The position numbers and the translations under genes were made by a program. Shown piece after piece: positions 37,095 through 43,223 of a DNA stretch of 64,000 nt. The notes beneath the pieces were generated by a model, which did not search any database, was not told the origin of the DNA, and was given only the letters and a program-made list of their open reading frames with translations. Position 1 is the stretch's first letter. Each line of letters starts with the position of its first letter. This stretch comes from Acidobacteriota bacterium. GTDB lineage: Bacteria; Acidobacteriota; Terriglobia; Bryobacterales; Bryobacteraceae. Location of the stretch: positions 103,439 through 167,438 of the forward strand of contig JANXSF010000137.1 in the NCBI GenBank assembly GCA_025352795.1, written 5' to 3'.

Positions 37095-37457
37095 CTAGGG
37101 CTTCAACCCGTCGACGAAAACATAAACGCCGAAAGTCGCTTTCAATGGACCTCTGCCCCACCTGTTTAATTTCCATCGTGCTTGTAAGAACGAAGCACCA
37201 GGAAACGTAGACAGGTCCAAAAGTAAAGCGGAAACACCTTTATAGAATTTCTGAGGAAACTCCGCAATCGGCTTGGCGCTCCACTCTTTGCCATCCGCTG
37301 AGGAATGAATCACAACATCCAGACTGGATTGTTCTGTTGCCCGCGTAATGCCCAGAGTCAATTGCAAAAGTTGATTTGGATCAACGGCCACCGCTAGCGG
37401 GATACTCTCTCCGTTTGCTTCCAGTGTGCGTTCTTCAATCAGGAAAACAGGCTTCAT
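37095..37457 (-). CDS. Conserved-looking hypothetical protein, 120 aa
   Basis: I do not recognise the family. The 120-residue chain is beta-rich (IPLAVAVDPNQLLQLTLGITRATEQSSLDVVIHSSADGKEW, FLQARWKLNRWG, FGVYVFVDG), like a small beta-sandwich domain. It has no signal peptide or membrane segment. Its ATG overlaps the aminotransferase stop by 4 bp and its stop lies 2 bp from the synthetase-like start, so all three are translated together. Confidence 0.65.
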   Translation of the reverse strand: MKPVFLIEERTLEANGESIPLAVAVDPNQLLQLTLGITRATEQSSLDVVIHSSADGKEWSAKPIAEFPQKFYKGVSALLLDLSTFPGASFLQARWKLNRWGRGPLKATFGVYVFVDGLKP

Positions 37458-38623
37458 GCTTGTGTCAGTTTGCGAAGCCGATGGCCTGCATCCTCCAGCG
37501 TCTCATACTTCTTGCAGAAGCAGAAACGAACGATCTGTGAACCCTTTCCATTGCCCGAAAAGAAGCTTGATCCCGGTACCGCAGCAACGCCGATTTCATT
37601 GATCAAATGCTTGACGAAGGTAGTGTCATCGGGAAAACCGAATTGCGAAATATCAGTCATAATGTAATACGCACCGGCGGGCTTGAAGCATTGAAATCCT
37701 GCCGCACTCAACAGGCCCAGCAGTTTATCGCGCCTGCCCACGTAGTGTTCAGCCAAATCTTTGTAGAAAGTATCCGGCTGATTCATTGCCAGCACACCAG
37801 CATGTTGCAGTGGAGTTGCCGCACCCACGGTAAGAAAATCATGCACCTTGCGAATAGAATCGGTAAGGTCCGGTGCAGCAATCACCCAACCCACACGCCA
37901 ACCAGTCACAGAGTAGGACTTGCTCATGCTGTTCACAATCACTGCCCGTTCCCTCATGCCGGGAATGGTCATCACCGGGACATGCACTGCGCCATCGTAA
38001 ATAATATGTTCGTAAATTTCATCGGTGATGCAAAGCGCGTCATACTCCTGGCAAAGGGCGGCGATGAACTCTAAATCCTCGCGCGAAAAGACTCGACCAG
38101 TTGGATTGTTGGGAGTATTAATGATGACGGCTTTGGTCTTCTTGCTGAAAGCCCGCCGCATCTCTTCGCGATCAAAGGTCCAATCGGGAGCATGCAGTGT
38201 GATCAGCTTCCGCGTTGCTCCACACAGCAACAGGTCGGGATGATAGTTTTCGTAATAGGGTTCAAAGGTGATTACTTCATCGCCGTCATTCACGGTGGCA
38301 AGTAATGTCGCGACCATACCTTCTGTGGACCCGCAAACCACCGTAACTTCGCGTTCCGGGTCAATGGTCAAGCCATAGTGTTGTTGATATTTTTGAGCAA
38401 TCGCCTGGCGCAGCGGTTTGATTCCCCACGTGATGGGATATTGGTTATGGTCCGCTGTGATGGCTTCTATGGCCGCTTGCTTGAGCTGTGCCGGGGCAGG
38501 GAAGTCGGGGAATCCTTGCGCCAAATTGACTGCGCCCGCAGGGATCGCCAGACGAGTCATCTCGCGGATGACGCTCTCTGTGAACTGGGCTGTTCGACTA
38601 CTTCTGAACTTTTCTCTTTGCAT
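37454..38623 (-). CDS. PLP-dependent aminotransferase class I/II
   Basis: The 389-residue fold-type I enzyme shows NLAQGFPDFPAPAQL, NQYPITWGIKPLRQAIA, VTVVCGSTEGMVATLLA, INTPNNPTGRVF, ITDEIYEHIIYDG, and the PLP-lysine segment NSMSKSYSVTGWRVGW. The last two arginine-containing blocks include QIVRFCFCKK. It most resembles the kynurenine/methionine aminotransferase branch (YbdL/MtnE); donor and acceptor are uncertain. It lies in a minus-strand operon: its start overlaps the transglycosylase 3' end by 26 bp, and its stop overlaps the next gene by 4 bp. Confidence 0.92.
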   Translation of the reverse strand: MQREKFRSSRTAQFTESVIREMTRLAIPAGAVNLAQGFPDFPAPAQLKQAAIEAITADHNQYPITWGIKPLRQAIAQKYQQHYGLTIDPEREVTVVCGSTEGMVATLLATVNDGDEVITFEPYYENYHPDLLLCGATRKLITLHAPDWTFDREEMRRAFSKKTKAVIINTPNNPTGRVFSREDLEFIAALCQEYDALCITDEIYEHIIYDGAVHVPVMTIPGMRERAVIVNSMSKSYSVTGWRVGWVIAAPDLTDSIRKVHDFLTVGAATPLQHAGVLAMNQPDTFYKDLAEHYVGRRDKLLGLLSAAGFQCFKPAGAYYIMTDISQFGFPDDTTFVKHLINEIGVAAVPGSSFFSGNGKGSQIVRFCFCKKYETLEDAGHRLRKLTQA

Positions 38624-40877
38624 TCTTTGACTTCGTACTTATTGATTTTTTTACTACCAGTTTCGGTGCTGGCGCTGCTACTACTGGCGACACTGGGTCA
38701 TTCTTTGCCAGCAACTGCTCCCGTTCTTTAGAATACAATTGCCGATACATTTCCCCATTGCGAATCACGCTTTGCACATAGTCTCGAGTTTCATCAAACG
38801 TGATCGTTTCAATAAATTCTGATGGTTCGCGGAACTGTCCGAACGTGCGCCACTTGATCACTCGAGTTCGACCGGCATTGTAGGCGGCCAGCGTTTCCAC
38901 CATGCTGTTATCCAATGAATCCAACATCATGCGGACATAGTAAGTCCCCATGTTCAAGTTGATTTCTGGCTTAATCAACATGCTGGTGGAAAAAGGTCCC
39001 AGTCGCAATCTTTGCGCCAGTTCCCGGCCGGTAGCGGGCATCACTTGGGTCAGGCCATATGCGTTTGCATGACTCACAACCGTAGGACTGAATTCGGATT
39101 CCTGCCGAATTAAACCGGCCATCAGGAACGGATCAATGGAGCGCTGCTCACTGAAACGGATCAGTGATTGACTATAGGGCATTGGAAAAGCGAGGCGCCA
39201 AAAAGCTTCGCCAGTATCGGCAATGGGCAGGTATAAATAATTTGGCACAGTGCCTTTGATATGACGAATCCCCTTGTCAATCAGCCCTTGCCGCTGCATC
39301 ATCTCTGCCAGGAAAATTGCCACTGGAACGCTTTGACCTTCCTTGCGCACCACCGAACGTAATTCCGCTTCGCCATAATCCTGCAACCCTGAATTCTCTA
39401 GTAAGCGAGCTCTTTCCATGGACCATATCGCGGTGGGAGTTAGCTTGAAAGATACCTGCGTTCTCTTGTCTGGAAATCCTAATCGCGATACCCAATCGGT
39501 CACTGTGACACTTGAGCTTGCTTGTAACAAGCGGACGTCGTTCAACCGTCTGCGGCTTTCCAGTGCGTAGTAAGTGTTCGGGAACTTATCATAGGCAGCC
39601 TGATAGTAGGCCCTGGCCGAATCTGGGTCGGACTCCCGTTCAGCATTTCTGCCTAAAAAATAAAGAGCAGCATTGGCTTTTTCCGATTGGGGGAATATTT
39701 GTAGGTGATTTCGAAGCAGATCAACAGCATCGCCACGATGGCGCAGGTAGCTGCTCCACACCACTTTCCAATGGCAGAAGGCAGCTTTGGGTTCCTTGGG
39801 AAACCATTCGGCACAAGCGGCATAAACGGGCTCGTACTCCGCATAGCGGTTGTCCAAAAGATAATAATATCCGGCATCGGTGAGGGCATTCAATCGCCAC
39901 TTGGAAGAAGGGTAGCGTTTTGAAAGTTCGACCAACGCCGACTTCATATCCGCTTCCCTATCCAGCCGTTTGGCCGCAGCAAACATGTAATAAAGCCGTT
40001 CTGCATCGGCGGTAGGACTAACCAGATTTAGAGTTCGTAAAAAGTTGAGGGCTTTTTCCCTGGCACCGCCAAAATAATCTGCTGCACCTTGACGCACCGT
40101 GGCCAGTTCCCTTTCCTGTCCACTCCAGGACGTGCTGGCCAAGTTAATATCCTCTTTGGCCAAGCCCGGTCGAGTAGGAAGTAAACGTGCAATGCGGTCC
40201 AGCCAGGTGGCAGTTGGTGGACCGGGATACTTTGCCCCTAACTTCAATTTCAGCGCGGTCAACGGGAAGGAAGCCTTGGCTGATTCTGCTGAAGTGGGAT
40301 ATCCAAAATAGACCCGCTGATACGCCGTGGCCGCTTCCACCGCTTCTCCGGCATCGTTCCACAACTCACCTAAAAGGAAATCTCCCTGAGGTTGAGGAAC
40401 CTCCAAGGCATGTTGCTTTAGAATTGCGATACCCGCGCGCGGATCACCTTTTTCCTTGGCAGCTTTTGCTCCTAGCATGGTGGCCTTACCGAACAATGGA
40501 GTCGAAAATCGACTGGCCCAAATGGGAGGTAGCGCTGCTAAAGTGCCATCGTAATTCTTCAGCCCAAATTGCGCTGAGGCTTCTATCCATGCTGCGACGT
40601 CGCGCAACTGCGGCAGCTTTTGACCTGCGGCCCGAGCCATATTTATCGCTTCTTGAAATTGATTCGCATCCAGCGACGCCTGGGCCATGGCCAACTGTGC
40701 CGAACCATTATTTTGCGCAGCACAAACCGCGAGTGCCGAACGTGTATTGGTTGTTCGCCAAGTGCGCGCAGTATCGGCGCAGGTTTGTCCGTGTAACTCC
40801 AGCCCAGCCAAGACTACTGGCAGGATGAGGCTACAGCATCGGACCAGGATACTCAGAGCCCAGTATGGTTGCATCAT
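38598..40877 (-). CDS. Soluble lytic murein transglycosylase (SLT)
   Basis: The 759-residue exported protein has a signal-like N-terminus (LSILVRCCSLILPVVLAGLELHG), about 500 residues of helical TPR-like superhelix (LGELWNDAGEAVEAATAYQRV, YYQAAYDKFPNTYYALESRRRL), and a C-terminal SLT domain. The catalytic Glu is in LIRQESEFSP, followed by NAYGLTQVMPATG, NMGTYYVRMML and LAAYNAGRTRV. It cleaves peptidoglycan glycan strands to anhydro-muropeptides. The tail is Lys- and Ser-rich. It overlaps the upstream unknown gene by 47 bp and the aminotransferase by 26 bp. Confidence 0.93.
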   Translation of the reverse strand: MMQPYWALSILVRCCSLILPVVLAGLELHGQTCADTARTWRTTNTRSALAVCAAQNNGSAQLAMAQASLDANQFQEAINMARAAGQKLPQLRDVAAWIEASAQFGLKNYDGTLAALPPIWASRFSTPLFGKATMLGAKAAKEKGDPRAGIAILKQHALEVPQPQGDFLLGELWNDAGEAVEAATAYQRVYFGYPTSAESAKASFPLTALKLKLGAKYPGPPTATWLDRIARLLPTRPGLAKEDINLASTSWSGQERELATVRQGAADYFGGAREKALNFLRTLNLVSPTADAERLYYMFAAAKRLDREADMKSALVELSKRYPSSKWRLNALTDAGYYYLLDNRYAEYEPVYAACAEWFPKEPKAAFCHWKVVWSSYLRHRGDAVDLLRNHLQIFPQSEKANAALYFLGRNAERESDPDSARAYYQAAYDKFPNTYYALESRRRLNDVRLLQASSSVTVTDWVSRLGFPDKRTQVSFKLTPTAIWSMERARLLENSGLQDYGEAELRSVVRKEGQSVPVAIFLAEMMQRQGLIDKGIRHIKGTVPNYLYLPIADTGEAFWRLAFPMPYSQSLIRFSEQRSIDPFLMAGLIRQESEFSPTVVSHANAYGLTQVMPATGRELAQRLRLGPFSTSMLIKPEINLNMGTYYVRMMLDSLDNSMVETLAAYNAGRTRVIKWRTFGQFREPSEFIETITFDETRDYVQSVIRNGEMYRQLYSKEREQLLAKNDPVSPVVAAPAPKLVVKKSISTKSKNAKRKVQK

Positions 40878-41763
40878 CGTTTGCTATGGTCCGAATCAAT
40901 TCCAAGTGAAGATAGTCCACCATGTTGGCGGACTTTGAAAAATATTGAGTTGCAAACTGCTTTCGTAAACTATCAATTTCTGCGTGCAGTGGAGTGTAAA
41001 TAGCTTTGCGCCGACGTCCGGCGCGCACATCCAATGGACGGTTAAGCAACAGCGCTGCGGTTTTCACACGGGCGAAATGGTGCGCCTTTAAGTGGAGGCG
41101 CTTTTCTTCGGTTGCAAGATTATTCCAACTGCCCCCACCGGTCGGTGCGATACCCAACGTTGTGTTGCCCTGCATTAATCCCCGATCATTCAGGACGCTG
41201 GCAGTGGAAGCCAGGGTCAGGACAAGTTCCAGCGCAGGCAAGTTTACGCTGGCACCTTCCGCATATAAAATAGCGGTCACCCGTCCATTGGAAAGTAGCG
41301 GTAGCAGATAAGCTCTCTTGATTTCCGGAGCATCGAACACGGCTGCTAACTGCGAAGATATTTCGCTGGCGCGTCGCAAAGCCAGTACTGTTTCCCGTGA
41401 TTCCACTACAGTCTGAAACGCCGATGCTTCACTCAATGGAATGTAGGTGCCTGAAATAGTTTCCGTTTCCAAGCCATAAACAGCGGCGCAAAACAGACGC
41501 CCATTTTCAATCAAAAAGAGTGCCGTTCTCTCCGCAAATTTACTGGTTGCCTGAACCAGCGCTAAACGCCATTGCTGATTATTTTCCGCCTTGTCCAACC
41601 ATCGGGCAGCTTGCGCAATATTGGCGACATCTTTCTGCTGACCAGCATTAGCGGTCTTCCATTGCGCAACCAGCAAGGCTTCCAACTGGGGGCGCAATGC
41701 TTCCCAAGTCTGATCCAATACTCCTCGAATGCTGGCCGACTGATCTATGGTTGAAACTGCCAT
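40831..41763 (-). CDS. Hypothetical protein, possibly GAF-like
   Basis: I do not recognise this 310-residue protein with certainty. Residues about 75-185 (FAERTALFLIENGRLFCAAVYGLETE, IPLSEASAFQTVVESRETVLALR, YLLPLLSNGRVTAILYAEG) have the strand order of a GAF-type sensory domain. The C-terminal third is helical (HLKAHHFARVKTAALLL), with a conserved-looking basic patch RAGRRRK. It has no signal peptide. It is the first gene of a five-gene minus-strand operon, overlapping the transglycosylase start by 47 bp. A role with that enzyme is only suggested by position. Confidence 0.6.
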   Translation of the reverse strand: MAVSTIDQSASIRGVLDQTWEALRPQLEALLVAQWKTANAGQQKDVANIAQAARWLDKAENNQQWRLALVQATSKFAERTALFLIENGRLFCAAVYGLETETISGTYIPLSEASAFQTVVESRETVLALRRASEISSQLAAVFDAPEIKRAYLLPLLSNGRVTAILYAEGASVNLPALELVLTLASTASVLNDRGLMQGNTTLGIAPTGGGSWNNLATEEKRLHLKAHHFARVKTAALLLNRPLDVRAGRRRKAIYTPLHAEIDSLRKQFATQYFSKSANMVDYLHLELIRTIANDDATILGSEYPGPML

Positions 41764-41814
41764 GGGACACTACAATTCTATCCAAACCAACCCCAAAACA
41801 CCTGAAAATGTTCT

Positions 41815-42585
41815 ATGCTCCAAAGGATGTTCCGTTACATATTCCTGCTTCTGCTTGCCGCCTCTGAAGCGTTTGGACAAATCCCTAAAACATACACGTG
41901 CAATCGCGCATCGTCTCCAGTAAAGATTGACGGGCGAATCAACGACGCATCGTGGAAATCAGCCGCCTGGTCCGATTGGTTTGAAGATATTCAAGGAATT
42001 GGAAAGCCCAAGCCCCGCTTCAAGACGCGAGTCAAAATGCTTTGGGACGACCAGTTCTTTTATGTCGCCGCAGAACTTCGCGAGCCTCACGTATGGGCAA
42101 CTCTGACTGTACATGATTCAGTCATCTTTCGTGACAATGATTTTGAAGTCTTCCTGAACCCTTCTGGAGACACAAACAACTACTTTGAGTTTGAGATGAA
42201 TGCATTGAACACCGGTTGGGATTTATTCCTGCCCAAGCCCTACAACAAGGGCGGTAAGGCGGATAATAGCTGGTCGATCCCAGGTCTGCAAACAGCGGTG
42301 CATGTGAACGGTAGTATAAATGATGCAAGGGACAAAGACGTTGGTTGGACCTTGGAGATCGCATTCCCATGGGACGGATTTCGTCATCAAGAATACACCG
42401 CTGCCCATCCCAAAGTTGGAACTGCGTGGCGCATCAATTTTTCCCGAGTGGAATGGCACCATCGGATAGTCAACGGCAAGTACGAGAAAATTCCCAACCT
42501 GCCAGAAGACAATTGGGTCTGGTCTCCACAAGGTGTGGTGAACATGCACGTCCCTGAAAAATGGGGCTTCGTGCGATTCCAGTAA
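41815..42585 (+). CDS. Exported carbohydrate-binding family 9-like (DOMON-like) protein
   Basis: The 256-residue protein has a signal peptide (MFRYIFLLLLAASEAFGQ; the ATG at 41827 could also be the start) and one CBM9-like beta-sandwich. Evidence is VKIDGRINDASWKSAAWSDWFEDI, TRVKMLWDDQFFYVAAELREP, RDNDFEVFLNPSGDTNNYFEFEMNALNT, DVGWTLEIAFPWDGF and WRINFSRVEW. Such domains bind sugars or haem; the ligand is unknown. It is monocistronic and converges on the micro-peptide units. Confidence 0.88.
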   Translation: MLQRMFRYIFLLLLAASEAFGQIPKTYTCNRASSPVKIDGRINDASWKSAAWSDWFEDIQGIGKPKPRFKTRVKMLWDDQFFYVAAELREPHVWATLTVHDSVIFRDNDFEVFLNPSGDTNNYFEFEMNALNTGWDLFLPKPYNKGGKADNSWSIPGLQTAVHVNGSINDARDKDVGWTLEIAFPWDGFRHQEYTAAHPKVGTAWRINFSRVEWHHRIVNGKYEKIPNLPEDNWVWSPQGVVNMHVPEKWGFVRFQ

Positions 42586-42597
42586 GCTTACAACAAT

Positions 42598-42636
42598 AAA
42601 AAACCGCCAGCTAGATCTGAAATCCACGCTGACGGT
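42598..42636 (-). terminator. Rho-independent terminator of micro-peptide unit 1
   Basis: Arms 42603-42611 and 42628-42636 form a 9-bp stem. The single plus-strand mismatch becomes a U-G wobble in minus-strand RNA, which supports minus-strand use. A run of six T (42598-42603 on the complement) follows. It lies 32 nt after the stop codon. Confidence 0.85.
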
Positions 42637-42668
42637 CTCGTCTTACTCGGGCATTTTACCGAATGGGA

Positions 42669-42719
42669 CTAGTCACCCCAGACAGCCATGCCGGCCTTTA
42701 CGTTGGAACGAACTTTCAT
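42669..42719 (-). CDS. Micro-peptide copy 1, 16 aa (MKVRSNVKAGMAVWGD)
   Basis: The ATG at 42719 follows AAGGAG (complement of 42727-42732) at 7-nt spacing; the stop is TAG. The peptide is cationic in its first half (Lys2, Arg4, Lys8) and ends in Trp-Gly-Asp. A second copy 299 bp away encodes the same 16 residues although codons for Ser5, Ala9 and Val13 and the stop codon differ, all synonymously. That pattern shows selection on the peptide. It is not a hydrophobic type I toxin, and no gene follows before the terminator, so it is not an attenuator leader. A ribosomally made, modified or signalling peptide precursor is the leading guess; no modification enzyme is nearby. Confidence 0.85.
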   Translation of the reverse strand: MKVRSNVKAGMAVWGD

Positions 42720-42762
42720 TGTTGATCTCCTTATAGACGCTGAGAACAGCTGATATCGGCTC

Positions 42763-42778
42763 AACACCCTAAGGTGTT
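42763..42778 (-). ncRNA. Leader hairpin of micro-peptide unit 1 (UUAG loop)
   Basis: A perfect 6-bp stem (AACACC/GGTGTT) encloses the loop TTAG on the minus strand, 30 nt before the ribosome-binding site. Unit 2 has the same loop at the equivalent place with stem pairs changed in a compensatory way. Confidence 0.7.
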
Positions 42779-42799
42779 TTACTTAAATCAGACAATTGA

Positions 42800-42805
42800 A
42801 GTATA
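42800..42805 (-). promoter_or_regulatory. Candidate -10 element of micro-peptide unit 1
   Basis: TATACT on the minus strand lies 21 nt before the leader hairpin, exactly the distance of TATAGT from the hairpin in unit 2. No good -35 is seen 16-18 bp upstream, so an activator may be needed. Confidence 0.5.
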
Positions 42806-42897
42806 TTACAAGGTCTGTCGGGCTGGTATCGGAATAACCCGGTTTGGAGGGAGGGAAAATCCTACTTAAGTACCGGGTACTAAAGTACTATACGATC

Positions 42898-42937
42898 AAA
42901 AACCGCTGACTTGGCGTACTGCTACCAAACCAGCGGT
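42898..42937 (-). terminator. Rho-independent terminator of micro-peptide unit 2
   Basis: Arms 42902-42908 and 42931-42937 (ACCGCTG and complement) form a perfect 7-bp stem that extends with partial pairing. It is followed by a five-T run on the minus strand. It lies 30 nt after the stop codon. Confidence 0.85.
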
Positions 42938-42967
42938 CTTTATACTAACCTACTGAACGGAATGGAG

Positions 42968-43018
42968 TTAGTCACCCCAAACAGCCATGCCAGCCTTTAC
43001 GTTTGAACGAACTTTCAT
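42968..43018 (-). CDS. Micro-peptide copy 2, 16 aa (MKVRSNVKAGMAVWGD)
   Basis: The peptide is identical to copy 1. The ATG at 43018 follows AAGGAG (complement of 43026-43031) at 7-nt spacing; the stop is TAA. Flanking sequence has diverged strongly from copy 1, yet the order and distances of -10, hairpin, ribosome-binding site, frame and terminator are kept. It has a complete promoter of its own and lies after the terminator of the large OmpA/PKD gene, so it is an independent unit. The motif KVRSNVKAG reminds me of short repetitive peptides seen in other soil bacteria, but I cannot verify that here. Confidence 0.85.
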   Translation of the reverse strand: MKVRSNVKAGMAVWGD

Positions 43019-43058
43019 TATTGTTCTCCTTGATCTAACCGTTACGATTCACTCCTAA

Positions 43059-43076
43059 AAACGCTCTAAAGCATTT
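43059..43076 (-). ncRNA. Leader hairpin of micro-peptide unit 2 (UUAG loop)
   Basis: On the minus strand a 7-bp stem (AAATGCT/AGCGTTT, one U-G pair) encloses the loop TTAG, 27 nt before the ribosome-binding site. Compared with unit 1, the pairs G-C/A-U, U-A/C-G and U-G/C-G change while pairing is retained. Confidence 0.7.
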
Positions 43077-43097
43077 CTAAGGTTAACCATGTAAGCA

Positions 43098-43126
43098 ACT
43101 ATACACCCTAGGATTAGGGATTGCAA
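43098..43126 (-). promoter_or_regulatory. Promoter of micro-peptide unit 2
   Basis: On the minus strand TTGCAA (43121-43126) and TATAGT (43098-43103) are separated by exactly 17 bp. The spacer contains the inverted repeat CCCTA-N4-TAGGG, a possible operator. Transcription would give a leader of about 72 nt carrying the UUAG hairpin. Confidence 0.65.
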
Positions 43127-43162
43127 CAATTCGAGTCAATCTATCGATAGAAAATTTAACGT

Positions 43163-43195
43163 AAAAAAAGACGGAGGCAGATTGCCCCCCGTCTT
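43163..43195 (-). terminator. Rho-independent terminator of the OmpA/PKD protein gene
   Basis: Arms AAGACGG (43168-43174) and CCGTCTT (43189-43195), with further GC pairs inside, form a strong stem. It is followed on the minus strand by a seven-T run. It lies 28 nt after the stop codon and separates the large gene from the micro-peptide units. Confidence 0.85.
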
Positions 43196-43223
43196 AGGTT
43201 AATCAGTAAAGATTCGTTTCGGT

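Noticed and set aside
42860..42890. Palindromic stretch TACTTAAGTA/GTACCGGGTAC between the micro-gene units as an extra hairpin
   Set aside because: It has no counterpart in the other unit and no T tract; it may be an operator but there is no support.
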